35,692 bases of DNA from Nemertoderma westbladi (Eukaryota; Xenacoelomorpha; Nemertodermatida; Nemertodermatidae): contig JAUCBJ010000811.1 of the NCBI GenBank assembly GCA_032718475.1, positions 1 to 35,692 on the forward strand, given 5' to 3'. This document shows, in pieces, positions 1-10,187 of the stretch (position 1 is its first letter; every line of letters starts with the position of its first letter). The notes below the pieces were generated by a model. That model saw only the letters and a program-made list of their open reading frames with translations. It was not told the DNA's origin and made no database searches. Position numbers and translations under genes: made by a program.

Positions 1-42
1 AGGTGCGTTGTCCACCCCCCAGGACGAACTAGGAGAACATAG

Positions 43-3000
43 CATAAGGTCAGTGAAAATGGTACTACTACTACTCAAGCAGACCTTTATAATTGGGACG
101 AGGATGAGAGCATCCAACATCTTAAGATACCTCGATTCCAGACTGATTATCCTGGAGTGCAAATACTCATCGGCCAAAACGCGCATGAGGCGCTCGAGAC
201 ATTGGAGAAACGGCCTGCTCAACCGCAGCCACTACAAACCTATGCGGTAAGAACTAGAGTAGGTTGGTACTTTACTGGCCCTTCCCGTAGAACTCTCATG
301 GAAAGATTACCGAAAGATCAGGTATATCAAGTGCGAGAATGGGAAGTTGAGAACAGTGAGTTCGACGATCCAGCTGAGGGAACTCCATACTCCTCAGACA
401 ACGATGATATACATCAACTCTTCGATGAGGAGAATGCCATCGATCTCCTTAAGGAAAGCGAGACTTGGCAAAATCAAGTGAACTTATGTCAACTCCTTCT
501 CCCATCCGAGCGAGACGACTATAACGACGAGCTTAATGACGTCATTGAACGTTATAATGCCAAGACTCGGGATGAACACGCCGTGAGATTCTTTACTCAA
601 GAGGTCGTAGAGCCCAACTCCTACGATAAGGCCCTATCGGTGGAGGAAGAAAGAGCCAAGCAGATCCAAGCGACAACTACTCGTTTTCTTAAAGATCAAG
701 GTAGGTATGAGATCGGACTTCCTTTCCGAAAGCGAGAACCAAAGTTCATTAACAACAGACCTTTGGCGGAGAAAAGAATTGCTCAACTACATCGACGCCT
801 TACGGCAAATTCTTCAGCTAAAGAAATGTATCAAACACAGTTGAAGAAGTTTATTAGCAAGGGATATGCGGAGCTAGTACCGGAAGAAACACCCATAACT
901 GAGAGAACGTATTATTTAACTCACCATTACGTTCCCAAACCCGGTAAACCCCATGAAGTACGAGTGGTGTTTGACGGTTCCGCCCTTTATATGGGCCAAT
1001 CTCTTAATTCTGAATTGTTACCCGGACCCAACTTACTTCAATCCTTGTTGGGAATACTATTAAGATTAAGACAATACTCCATTGCTTTCGCCTCAGATAT
1101 AGAAGGCATGTTCTTACAAGTCAAAGCGCTGGATAGGGATCGAGATAGCCTACGATTTTTGTGGTGGCCTGAAGGAGACCTCAACAAGAAACCGGTGGAG
1201 TACTGGATGACCATCCAAGCTTTCGGGATAATCTCGAGCCCTTCAAACGCCTGTTCCGTGGTGCGCACTACTGCGGATGACAACCGAGACGCCTTCTCTA
1301 AAGAGGTGATCGACAATATCAAACGAGACATCTACATGGACGATAATCTGAAGTCCCTTCCATCAGTCGAAGAAGCCATTGAGGTCGCTAAAGGAACGGT
1401 AGAATGTTTAAAGAAAGGTGGATTTCGATTAACTAAATTCACTAGCAACTCCCGTGAGTTTCTGGAGTCGATCCCGGTAGAAGATCGAGGAACAAAAGAC
1501 CTAGATCTAATAAAGGATGATCTCCCAGAAACTAAGACCCTTGGTTTGAAATGGGACACAGAAAGAGATATCCTGTTTTTCCAATTAAAACAGCGAGATA
1601 ATCCAGTTCGGACTAAACGGATATGTTTAAGTATCCTGAGCACTTATTTCGATCCATTGGGATTTATTAGCCCAGTTATATTAATTGCTCGGAGTTTAGT
1701 ACAACAAATGTGGCTTGAAAACCACTCATGGGACGATCCACTTAAGGGAGAATTATTAAAGAAGTGGATGAAATGGGAAGATTCTCTACCAGCAATCGAA
1801 AACTTTATAATTTCCCGTTCATATTTTGGTCATGTTCTCCCTACGTATTCATATCAACTCCATGTGTTTGGAGACGGCAGCGATATGGGAATCGGTATAG
1901 TAGCCTACCTAAGGGTGGAAACTCCGGACGGAATTAAAGTCGCCTTGGTTACCTCTAAGGCATTAATAAACAACAAGTTGAAAGTTCCTCGAGCGGAGTT
2001 AAAAGCGGCTCTATACGCTACAGCCATCGGCCGGAATGTAACAGAACAGATCGACTATCCCCTGGAGAAAACTGTCTATTGGACCGATGCTTTACTCATG
2101 TTGGAGTATATAACCAATGAAGTCTGTCAGTTCAGCGTCTTCGTTACCAACAGAGTAGCTATTATACTCAGTCGCACGACGATGGATCAATGGAGACATT
2201 GCCCCGGAACGATTAATCCAGCGGACATCGCTTCCAGGGGAGCAACTCCACAAGAACTGGTAGATACTCCAGACTGGTTAGGTGGACCCGACTTCCTCTA
2301 CAAAAAAGAAGAAGAATGGCCTCCTCATCTTACTACAGCAGAAATTAGACAGGCCAAGGGAGCGGAGAAAGTCAAGCCTAAAACTCAGGCGAGTAAATCG
2401 AAGTTATTCAAACCCACAGTAGATCTGTCTGTACTACATACTTCCGGAGACGACGCTTTGGATCAGAAACCCACAGCCACAAATAAACCCATTGTGGAAA
2501 TCCGTGATAAGGATTGGAAATCTGGTATACCAGACGTCTCGCAAGGACTCTCACCTCTTCTGCAGAGAGCGATGCATCACTACAGTTCCTGGAATCGGCT
2601 TTGTAAGGCCATTACATATTTAAAGAGATGTTTTCACCATCACTACTCTGGGATGAAAACAAAGGGTGATACCGCTCCAATAACATCAGTGCAGGTCCAT
2701 GTTATTAAAGATCTTCCCAAATATAAGGTACCCGACAAGTTTCTGAAGGAGAAGATCAGTTATCAGGAGCATGAAGAAACCAACAAACAGATGCTGAGAC
2801 TCTTACAATGCTATGAAGATTCCGATAAGTATTTCCTGTTGTTGAGAAATCCACAGATGCGCTTAAGGGATCGTTTCTCTAGCACAATGATAGATGGGTT
2901 GATACGTGTTGGAGGAAGGTTAACGAATGCCCCATTATCCTTTGATACTAAGTTCCCCATACTCATTAGAAATCTTGAAATACAAGTCAAGATGATTGTA

Positions 3001-4218
3001 GATGTTCACAGCAAACTTTATCATGCTGGTAGAGAACGAGTTCTTAGCGAAATTCGAACTCGCTATTATTTTTATAAACCCCGTAGAGCTCTGAACCAAG
3101 TTCTTAGGAACTGTATACCCTGTAAGAGAGCATTCAGTAGGCCTTTAACACAGAGAGAGGCAGAATTACCTAGGGAACGAGTAAGCTTTTATGAACCACC
3201 CTTTACTAATACCGGTGTGGATTTATTTGGCCCTATTGAAGTATATCGTGCTAGGACTATAGTCAAGAGATGGTGTGTAATCTTTGTTTGTATGACTTGT
3301 AGAGCCATCCATCTCGATATGGTGAACGATTTATCTACCAACAGCTTTCTATTAAGCTTACGACGACAGATCGCTCGCTTTGGCACTAGTAACACGATGA
3401 GATCTGATAAGGGAACAAACTTCATTGGTGCCAACAATGAAATTAAAGCTTACGTCAAAGATTGGAACCAAAGACAGGTGGACGACCAACTGCGAGTAAC
3501 AGCGTCTAGTTGGACTTTCAACGCCGCCGACGCCCCTTGGTGGGGAGGAAGTTGGGAGAGATTAATAAGAAGTGTGAAGACGGCATTTCATTTTATAGTG
3601 CCTTGCCGCGCTTATCTCACCGACGAACTTTTGCGGACGTTAATGGAAGAAATCGCCGCCTATCTCAACGAGAGACCGCTTATGCCAGTCTCATCGAGTC
3701 CCGATTCCCTGGAAGCGCTAACACCCGCGCACTTCCTACTGAAGAAACCTGTAGCCATGCTCCCACAATCGGAAATCACAGACGGAGACGAATACTGCCG
3801 ACAAACTTGGCAACTCATGCAGTTGTTATCCCGTCGTTTCGCTGACCATTTCGAAAAACATTATCTGCCCACGCTACAACTTCGAACTAAGTGGTTTGCG
3901 CAGCAAGAAAACGTCAGCGCTGGAGACATGGTGCTTATTGTGGATGTGGATCTTCCACGTAAGCGGTGGCAGACAGGTCGTATAATCGAAACGCACATCT
4001 CGGATGCCGGTTTGGTGCGATTGGTAGAACTCGTCGTCATGCGACGTAACTTCAAGAAACCGGGAATTGTCTTCGAGACGCAGCAGCTCAATCGCCCGGT
4101 GGGACGTTTATGTTTACTGGAAAGAGACAGAGAACTCTCCGGAAACTATGGGAGACAAGATACTCTTCCCACGACCACCTCCCTAATCCAACAAACATCT
4201 AGGGACTCCCCAACTTAA
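43..4218 (+). CDS. pol: BEL/Pao retrotransposon Pol polyprotein, 5'-truncated by the window edge
   Basis: This polyprotein copies the element's RNA into DNA and integrates it. The frame is open from position 43, after an in-frame TAG at 40-42; the first ATG is at 157 (1,353 residues from there), but the protein was probably made by processing of a longer Gag-Pol. Before the ATG the frame reads like the end of a DUF1758-type retropepsin. Counting from the ATG: reverse transcriptase around residues 250-450 with YMDD at 393-396; RNase H with acidic residues D573, E614 and D644; an integrase zinc finger H951/H956/C986/C989; integrase core D1022, D1084 and E1134 in the contexts GVDLFGP, SDKGTNF and GGSWERL; and a DUF5641-like tail near 1246-1300. 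This order (RNase H before integrase, Pao-type RT) is that of BEL/Pao. No internal break is visible over 4 kb, so the copy is young or under selection. Gag and the 5' LTR lie outside the window. Confidence 0.95.
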   Translation, partial: HKVSENGTTTTQADLYNWDEDESIQHLKIPRFQTDYPGVQILIGQNAHEALETLEKRPAQPQPLQTYAVRTRVGWYFTGPSRRTLMERLPKDQVYQVREWEVENSEFDDPAEGTPYSSDNDDIHQLFDEENAIDLLKESETWQNQVNLCQLLLPSERDDYNDELNDVIERYNAKTRDEHAVRFFTQEVVEPNSYDKALSVEEERAKQIQATTTRFLKDQGRYEIGLPFRKREPKFINNRPLAEKRIAQLHRRLTANSSAKEMYQTQLKKFISKGYAELVPEETPITERTYYLTHHYVPKPGKPHEVRVVFDGSALYMGQSLNSELLPGPNLLQSLLGILLRLRQYSIAFASDIEGMFLQVKALDRDRDSLRFLWWPEGDLNKKPVEYWMTIQAFGIISSPSNACSVVRTTADDNRDAFSKEVIDNIKRDIYMDDNLKSLPSVEEAIEVAKGTVECLKKGGFRLTKFTSNSREFLESIPVEDRGTKDLDLIKDDLPETKTLGLKWDTERDILFFQLKQRDNPVRTKRICLSILSTYFDPLGFISPVILIARSLVQQMWLENHSWDDPLKGELLKKWMKWEDSLPAIENFIISRSYFGHVLPTYSYQLHVFGDGSDMGIGIVAYLRVETPDGIKVALVTSKALINNKLKVPRAELKAALYATAIGRNVTEQIDYPLEKTVYWTDALLMLEYITNEVCQFSVFVTNRVAIILSRTTMDQWRHCPGTINPADIASRGATPQELVDTPDWLGGPDFLYKKEEEWPPHLTTAEIRQAKGAEKVKPKTQASKSKLFKPTVDLSVLHTSGDDALDQKPTATNKPIVEIRDKDWKSGIPDVSQGLSPLLQRAMHHYSSWNRLCKAITYLKRCFHHHYSGMKTKGDTAPITSVQVHVIKDLPKYKVPDKFLKEKISYQEHEETNKQMLRLLQCYEDSDKYFLLLRNPQMRLRDRFSSTMIDGLIRVGGRLTNAPLSFDTKFPILIRNLEIQVKMIVDVHSKLYHAGRERVLSEIRTRYYFYKPRRALNQVLRNCIPCKRAFSRPLTQREAELPRERVSFYEPPFTNTGVDLFGPIEVYRARTIVKRWCVIFVCMTCRAIHLDMVNDLSTNSFLLSLRRQIARFGTSNTMRSDKGTNFIGANNEIKAYVKDWNQRQVDDQLRVTASSWTFNAADAPWWGGSWERLIRSVKTAFHFIVPCRAYLTDELLRTLMEEIAAYLNERPLMPVSSSPDSLEALTPAHFLLKKPVAMLPQSEITDGDEYCRQTWQLMQLLSRRFADHFEKHYLPTLQLRTKWFAQQENVSAGDMVLIVDVDLPRKRWQTGRIIETHISDAGLVRLVELVVMRRNFKKPGIVFETQQLNRPVGRLCLLERDRELSGNYGRQDTLPTTTSLIQQTSRDSPT

Positions 4219-4234
4219 CAACGGCTGGAGTGGG

Positions 4235-4655
4235 TGTGTGACCATATTACTTTATATTTGTATTTGTTTTATTTTTATATTTATGTATGTATTATTATGT
4301 AATTTTATTTTAATCGTTTTATTTAATTTTATTTGGTAGTATGGTATTTTAGAGATTATTTAGTAGATTAGTGCAATATATATTCGCGTTTATTATTTAA
4401 TTACGTATATTATATATTTAGTGCGACGGCGAGAAATAATTCTTTTTCTCTTTCCTTACTGCCCGTATTACATTATCAATACGTGACTACAGTAAGATGA
4501 AATCTTCGTACTTATTAAAGTACAATAAAGCCACTACTATATTCAAGTATTATTGGTAGGCAGAGTATTAGGAATGCAAAGTTCAGATCCTCGTGTCTCG
4601 GCTAAACCAAGCTCTGGGTAGACCTTGGAAACGACTTGCCTCTTCACACTGACAT
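4235..4655 (+). repeat. Putative 3' LTR of the BEL/Pao element
   Basis: Seventeen bases after the pol stop a purine-rich stretch (GGCTGGAGTGGG, 4223-4234) is followed by TGTGTGACC, which fits a polypurine tract and an LTR starting with TG. Inside are a TATA-like stretch near 4410 and an AATAAA at about 4524, the order expected for a promoter and a poly(A) signal. The right end is a guess at a CA near 4655, since the matching 5' LTR is not in the window. If this is right, the BEL element ends here and the downstream ORFs are outside it. Confidence 0.35.
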
Positions 4656-4768
4656 TGCTTCGTGCGATATTGCTCTCATACCGTATATTAAATAATACAT
4701 ATAGTAGCGTGATGTCCCTTTAACAGTAGCGTATAACGCAAAATAAATCTGTTAAACCCTTTGACCAT

Positions 4769-5048
4769 CTGTAATTCTAGTCGATTAAGATATCGCGGCA
4801 CCCACCGATATACTTGAAAGACAAATTTCTAGAATCAATGGTTAACGTCCCCAGACAAGTTCTGGAATAAACTGGTGCCCATCCTAAATATTAATTATTA
4901 ATATTTACAAAATCTGTCAAATATCAGATCCTTTAAAATTATAGTCGATTAAGATATCGTAGCAATTGACGATACTCTTAAAAGGACAAAATTCCTAGAA
5001 TCAAGGATCCCAGTCCCCAGACACGTTCTGGAATAAAATTGTGTCTAT
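4769..5048. repeat. Diverged tandem duplication, unit about 160 bp
   Basis: Two segments starting near 4769 and 4928 share, in the same order, AGTCGATTAAGATATCG, a stretch ending CTAGAATCAA, and GTCCCCAGACA followed by GTTCTGGAATAAA. They differ by scattered substitutions and small indels, so the duplication is old. Each unit contains an AATAAA. There is no ORF. It lies between pol and the uncharacterised Gag-like gene. Confidence 0.7.
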
Positions 5049-5859
5049 TTAACATTAAATAATAAAATTTATGGGAATAAATTTAAATTCATATATTTCA
5101 ATGAATTTAATAAATTGTCATTTTGTACAATTTATAACATTCCCAAAATTCCATTAATTAATAGATCATGGGAGCGGAGATTCATTTTATTAAGTGTATT
5201 TGTGTGCGAGAATCTCCAATGTATAGTCAATAGCCGATAAAATTCATAGAATCATGTATAAAGGGGATATTGACCATTAAAGAATTACTATTAAATAGCA
5301 TCCCAGATCTGTATGCATGAGAATTACCCTAATTCTACCGCTAGCTTTCCATAATGTCACCATGGCAACAACCACGCTAGAATTAGAAGTGAGTTAAAAG
5401 AACAATAGAAGGCATGCCCCATTGAATAGCATAGGGAATAAATAGCGCACTGCTAGTATCCAAGGATACATAATAAATACAGTGACATTCTGGAAGGTAC
5501 TGACTAACGGACAAATGGCCCGAATGTGTGCAGTTTGTTGCAGTTGTGTTGAATTTGTGTGTTTGTAGGTGAATGTTACTACTAAGGTGTGTTTACAGTA
5601 GCGAGTCGCAATTGTGAAAGTAACCCTAACTCTCCAAGAAGAACCTGCAGTACATCTAAGCCTTTGGGACGGACAGTGAAGTGACTTGTGCCGGTTATCG
5701 TTGTCGTTGTGTAGCTACATCGTTGGCGAAAGCACAGCGACGACGGTACATCGGCGCTGAGGATCTTACACTGTCCGGGGGCAAAAGAGGGGTAGGCAGC
5801 GACACCCGCTAGCCTAATATATATAGACTCATTATAATATTGATAAACTCATAGCAGAT
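5049..5859 (+). other. Spacer and presumed leader of the Gag-like gene
   Basis: No ORF of note. The left half is AT-rich. A TATAAAG occurs at about 5257. An imperfect inverted repeat sits near 5330-5390 (CTAATTCTACCGCTAG against CGCTAGAATTAG). From about 5500 the base composition becomes balanced and GC-richer, as in a transcribed leader, up to the ATG at 5860, which has the weak context CAGATATGA. I cannot place an LTR boundary or a primer-binding site here with confidence. Confidence 0.35.
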
Positions 5860-8070
5860 ATGACTGAGTTGATAGAAGATGATCTTGGCATCCGGGAGCG
5901 ATATACTCTACCTTTACAAGCGTTTGTCGATAGCTTGATACGCGGCGATGCTGGTCCAACTACTACGGAAAATGATGGTCGTTATATCGAACCGCCAATG
6001 TCCCCGGAGCAACTTACGCGTGAATTGGACTATAGAAAGTTCACCGCTCGTTATACGCATCGTAATGGTACGTATATGGACTTCCTAACTACTGGCCATC
6101 CTATCGATTTACACGACACGGACGATGTGGATACCGAAAGGGAAATGGTTTTATTTAAATATCATACCCAACGGAATCGGAACGATAAGCCAAGAATAGA
6201 ACACGAGAACTCTATTCGAAACAGACTCGAAAGAGAAGACATTGAAGAGCCGGATAAACGCAACGACTTCAACGATTATCTGGAATTCTTGAGAGAAACA
6301 TACCTCAATATTGCCAGTCAACAAAATCTCGAAACTCGATATCCTCAAGGTATACATCATGATCCTATGATAGAACTCAAACGACTCTATTTCACTATGA
6401 TGTATCTTACCGCCGATCGACCGCTACCTGTTGTCCCAGATAGCTTCGAACAGATGGAGGAATATTGTAAAACTGGAGAACGATCACCCGCGTTTCCTCT
6501 GCAGGACATGCGTCTTTGGTATTACTGTGACGAATGCCCTAGACCCAATCAGCAAACGGAAAGACATAAACATCCGCGGAGACGTTGCGCTAAACACAGT
6601 TTTACACGATATACTTACGGGAGTTTCGAGCGAAACCTGTTCGACGTGTCCCCTGCGGTCGCTCGACTCAAGCGATCCTTGAACAAACCGATGATCAGAG
6701 TTCCGGAATACTCGGTCAGACCTCCGCATTCCTCAGTTAGACCTCAAACTCTTGACCCTAATAGTATCACGGATCCTCCCGAACTGTACTCACTGTTCAA
6801 AGATCTAGTGTTACCCGAACAGTTGATCGGTGGCACTCCGGTAGTAGGCTCACGAGACATTCGCCAACCCTACCTAGCTGGATTGGGACGTGGACATCTA
6901 ATATCGCCGTTTAACCCATACAACCGTCCCGGCTTCACCTCTATCCAACCCGTTACGGAAGTCGAAGAGAGCGTCGTACGAAACGCATTAGACGCTATTC
7001 GGCAGAAAATCGGAAAGGGAACGTACGATTGTTTGGAGAAGCGTAAATTGCAGCAACAAGTCCAAGCGGTGAAGGAATTAGCTTTACCCCAGTTCGATAG
7101 AGAAATACAAAATCTCGAGGAGGACATCGAACGGGGACGAACCTACTCTTTACAAGAGTTTCTAGATGAGCGTCTACAACAACAAGCGGAGGAGAATCAG
7201 CTCGAGGAGAGACATATAGAACTGGATGAGAGAGAAGAAGCGGCTTTAGCTCAACCCGAAGCGCAAATCCTTATGACGGATCTCTACTCTAAAACAATTC
7301 TTCATCCCTCGATGGTTCCCCATTTCAGAGACAAACTTTTTGCGACGGCACAACCCCAACCGGTTGATATCAACCTAAGATCTCGAGATCTTATCGCCGA
7401 CGCTCCTCTGTTGCAGCGTCCGCCCATCGAATCCGCTCGTGTCGATGGTATACTCGTTGAACCTCCGGACAATAGAGCAGATCTTGTCCGTCGCATGGTA
7501 CACGATGTAAACATACGCGCTAGACCTTTACCGGACTCGTTTTATGGGATCAAAGATCACCCTTATTACGTCAATCTAAAACAATATTACATGGTAAAAC
7601 CGGAAGATCCTACACATAGTCTGAAGTTTCTACCGTTAATAAATCCTCTCGATCTTGTCGAACTCGAACAACTGCAGAAACATCTGGATCAGTTAGTTAA
7701 AGTAAACTCGTTTCGAAAACCATATAATGTTTCCAGAATAGAGAAAGAAACAATACCTCCGTATAATCTTGATGGATTCATCAAAACTCGTTTAGTGCAC
7801 TGGAATCTTGATGTGTTATTCGAGGAGGAAAGAATACAACGATATGGAGATGTGGAAACATATACCACACAATATTTAAAGTATAAAGACCTGCCTAATG
7901 CTAGCGAATGTGCTACCTTGTGGCATCCTGTGGGAATGACACTAGAAAACGCCACAAAAGAGTGGAACGAAACTCTTAACGTTATCGAGATGTATGGAGT
8001 TGTCACTTACGATAACGAAGGTAGCGTTCCGGTTGGAGAACTTGGAACTACGCGGATGATACACATATGA
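5860..8070 (+). CDS. Uncharacterised Gag-like protein, N-terminal ORF (736 aa)
   Basis: I do not recognise this protein. It is hydrophilic, rich in charged residues, proline and tyrosine, and has no signal peptide or membrane segment. A cysteine/histidine cluster at C223, C226, H236, H238, C243 and H246 could bind zinc. A strongly charged, Q/E-rich stretch at about 392-470 looks like a coiled coil. The rest has no motif I know. The ORF stops at UGA 8068-8070, but the same frame stays open for 51 codons and runs directly into the next ORF, so this is probably the first part of one polypeptide of about 1,400 residues, or the product made when the UGA is not read through. It lies 1.6 kb downstream of the BEL pol on the same strand. 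A Gag-like role is inferred mainly from the zinc knuckles of the second ORF. Confidence 0.8.
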   Translation: MTELIEDDLGIRERYTLPLQAFVDSLIRGDAGPTTTENDGRYIEPPMSPEQLTRELDYRKFTARYTHRNGTYMDFLTTGHPIDLHDTDDVDTEREMVLFKYHTQRNRNDKPRIEHENSIRNRLEREDIEEPDKRNDFNDYLEFLRETYLNIASQQNLETRYPQGIHHDPMIELKRLYFTMMYLTADRPLPVVPDSFEQMEEYCKTGERSPAFPLQDMRLWYYCDECPRPNQQTERHKHPRRRCAKHSFTRYTYGSFERNLFDVSPAVARLKRSLNKPMIRVPEYSVRPPHSSVRPQTLDPNSITDPPELYSLFKDLVLPEQLIGGTPVVGSRDIRQPYLAGLGRGHLISPFNPYNRPGFTSIQPVTEVEESVVRNALDAIRQKIGKGTYDCLEKRKLQQQVQAVKELALPQFDREIQNLEEDIERGRTYSLQEFLDERLQQQAEENQLEERHIELDEREEAALAQPEAQILMTDLYSKTILHPSMVPHFRDKLFATAQPQPVDINLRSRDLIADAPLLQRPPIESARVDGILVEPPDNRADLVRRMVHDVNIRARPLPDSFYGIKDHPYYVNLKQYYMVKPEDPTHSLKFLPLINPLDLVELEQLQKHLDQLVKVNSFRKPYNVSRIEKETIPPYNLDGFIKTRLVHWNLDVLFEEERIQRYGDVETYTTQYLKYKDLPNASECATLWHPVGMTLENATKEWNETLNVIEMYGVVTYDNEGSVPVGELGTTRMIHI

Positions 8071-8223
8071 GGACTCGCTGGTTCTACCCACGTATTTACT
8101 CGAGCGTGTTCCGACGTTATTGATTATTCTTTTGAAACTCTTACTGAGACACAAAAGATACTCCGACATGGACAATTTGAACTCGCGCAGCGTTACGTCA
8201 CCGACACCGAGCGCAAGCCGGCC
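8071..8223 (+). other. Open in-frame bridge between the two Gag-like ORFs
   Basis: After the UGA at 8068-8070 the frame used by both flanking ORFs continues for 51 codons without a stop and without an ATG until 8224. The translation is protein-like in composition. The simplest reading is that the ORFs were, or still are, one coding region with a single stop. The base after the stop is G, which is not the strongest known readthrough context (UGA-C). I saw no obvious intron borders. Confidence 0.65.
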
Positions 8224-10113
8224 ATGGGTATCGATGGATCGATGTTACCCCAACCCGTGCTCGAGATGCTGTTTAACGAAGGAATCCTTAAAATCGGCTC
8301 AGCTGTTTATGGAGACCTACAGAACGACTTTCGGAATATGGAGAACATTCCATACCCCTTCGTTGATACTCAGCTGATTGCTCCTTGGGCAGAAGGCCGA
8401 GGTTTCTTCCGCACTACGTATGCCAATACACCCAGCGGAATTACCAAAGTACAACGAACCTCCATCGGACATCTTGCCTTTCAAGAATACGGATGGAATT
8501 TCAAGGTTGGAAATCCTATAAATTACCAACAAGTATACGGAGATCATTATTCTCGTTTATACTTTGATGGACCGTTGACCGCACCTGGCGCCGTGTATAG
8601 CTTTATGAGTGTTCCACTTCGTCCCTCCTTAGCTATATACACGATCTTTGAAAACGCAGCACTTGCCGGTTGGCTAGCCGATGTGTGCAGTCGTACCATA
8701 CGCGCCCATCCCTTAATACTTGGAACCAAACTCGCCAAGTTAGATGAACACAATAAATTCATCCGCTTTGAATGTTTCAGGCGCTTTCTGACTCCGTTCC
8801 GTAACGTTGATAGTCAGTTCAAGGACCGCGCTCTGACCAAACTCAGCCTGAGAGACTCAGCGGCGGAGAAGCTAAACAGCGCGGGATTTGCCCTTTTTCA
8901 GGACGTTTGTATACAGAACTTGCACTCATCTGTTATACAAAGACCCCGAATACCCACGGGTTATTCTGTCGTCGAAGTTCAGACAGTGGGTCAGCTTGCG
9001 GAGACAGCCGCACCTACCTCAGCTATGCAATTGGAAGACGAACCAATATGCTTAGAAGCTGAAGCGATTCAGCCTACAGCGCCCCGGAGCAGCGATAACG
9101 ACTACGTCTTAGAGTGGTATCAAGGTCCACAATGTCTCACCGCATACGATTATCGACACGCTAACTATGTTTCTCGAAAACGTTGTCGATTATGCGCATC
9201 GAGAGACCATTTCACTCCTATGGACTCAGACGTACCCTGTTCCTATTTCCACGAACAACCAATGATGGAGATATATTGTGCGTATTGCAGACTTAATAAC
9301 TCTCATATTTTTGCAGTCTGCCCCCAATTTATGACTCAATGCCACCACTGTCAACTTAAAGGACATGCCAGTTATAATTGCCCCTTTAATCACGATTTAG
9401 AGAGCGTAGATGAAATGATTACCCTGCGCTACATCCGAGCTTGGGAAGCTAACGCGGATTTACACTGTGAGTCCCATCATCGATACTACCCTGGACGCTC
9501 TTACGAGGGAGTTTACGCGTTCCATCCTTATTTATTAGCGTCTGTGGAACAAAAAACACGCATACCGAGTTACGAGCTAATGAAGCGTGTTGGTGAGTGT
9601 ATTTCCACTAAATTTGTTAAAAGATACCTTAGGAACGTCAATCCTAACGATATTACTTCATACCATTTGATCAATTATATCCGTCAAGACCCTGAGTATG
9701 GCGATTTATTTATCAACTCGCACCCTGAGTTACAGGAAGTATCTCGACGGCCCTACGAATATCGAGCCCGAGAACGCGAGCTGGAAAGAACTATTAAACC
9801 AAGGAAGTTTCTCACCACTCACGGTCCGCCTACCGCCATTGCCCAGACAACCCGTCAAGGACCCGTAGGAGCTGCTGTCCTGAGGCGCACCCTAAAGGCT
9901 GTTAGACCTCGCTCCACGGAAGTTGATATCGATCAACCAGGTACCTCGACCGGCGGATACACCGATCGCAATCCGAAGCCTTCTGATGCAATTGTGTTGC
10001 ACCCTTCACCCAGGAGTTACAGCCCTCCTAGTAAAGTGGCTCGCCCCAAAGAGAAAAGGACTCTTGCTAGCCTCAAAAAACTGCGTAAACGCCGTCCGCG
10101 TAAGAAAGACTAA
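8224..10113 (+). CDS. Uncharacterised zinc-knuckle protein, C-terminal ORF (629 aa), Gag-like
   Basis: Residues 1-300 have no motif I recognise. A metal-binding array follows: C321-x2-C324-x4-H329-x9-C339, C352-x2-C355-x5-H361-x4-C366 and C373-x2-C376-x4-H381-x4-C386. The last is an exact CCHC retroviral-type zinc knuckle; the others are variants with altered spacing. The C-terminal 100 residues are rich in S, P, R and K and end in a run of basic residues, as in nucleocapsid proteins that bind RNA. The ATG at 8224 may not be the real start, since the frame is open upstream to the UGA at 8068. No protease or reverse transcriptase follows: about 75 bp after the stop an unrelated inverted repeat begins. 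It could be the Gag of a retroelement cut off by that insertion, an accessory ORF of the upstream element, or a domesticated Gag. Confidence 0.8.
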   Translation: MGIDGSMLPQPVLEMLFNEGILKIGSAVYGDLQNDFRNMENIPYPFVDTQLIAPWAEGRGFFRTTYANTPSGITKVQRTSIGHLAFQEYGWNFKVGNPINYQQVYGDHYSRLYFDGPLTAPGAVYSFMSVPLRPSLAIYTIFENAALAGWLADVCSRTIRAHPLILGTKLAKLDEHNKFIRFECFRRFLTPFRNVDSQFKDRALTKLSLRDSAAEKLNSAGFALFQDVCIQNLHSSVIQRPRIPTGYSVVEVQTVGQLAETAAPTSAMQLEDEPICLEAEAIQPTAPRSSDNDYVLEWYQGPQCLTAYDYRHANYVSRKRCRLCASRDHFTPMDSDVPCSYFHEQPMMEIYCAYCRLNNSHIFAVCPQFMTQCHHCQLKGHASYNCPFNHDLESVDEMITLRYIRAWEANADLHCESHHRYYPGRSYEGVYAFHPYLLASVEQKTRIPSYELMKRVGECISTKFVKRYLRNVNPNDITSYHLINYIRQDPEYGDLFINSHPELQEVSRRPYEYRARERELERTIKPRKFLTTHGPPTAIAQTTRQGPVGAAVLRRTLKAVRPRSTEVDIDQPGTSTGGYTDRNPKPSDAIVLHPSPRSYSPPSKVARPKEKRTLASLKKLRKRRPRKKD

Positions 10114-10187
10114 CTGTTTAGAGTATTTTTATATTTTAGAAACTGTGATTTGTTATATTTTATAGACTTAAATCCCATTTTCTGGGA

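Noticed and set aside
8-250. 80-codon ORF at the left edge
   Set aside because: It overlaps the pol frame out of phase; the protease-like reading is in the pol frame.
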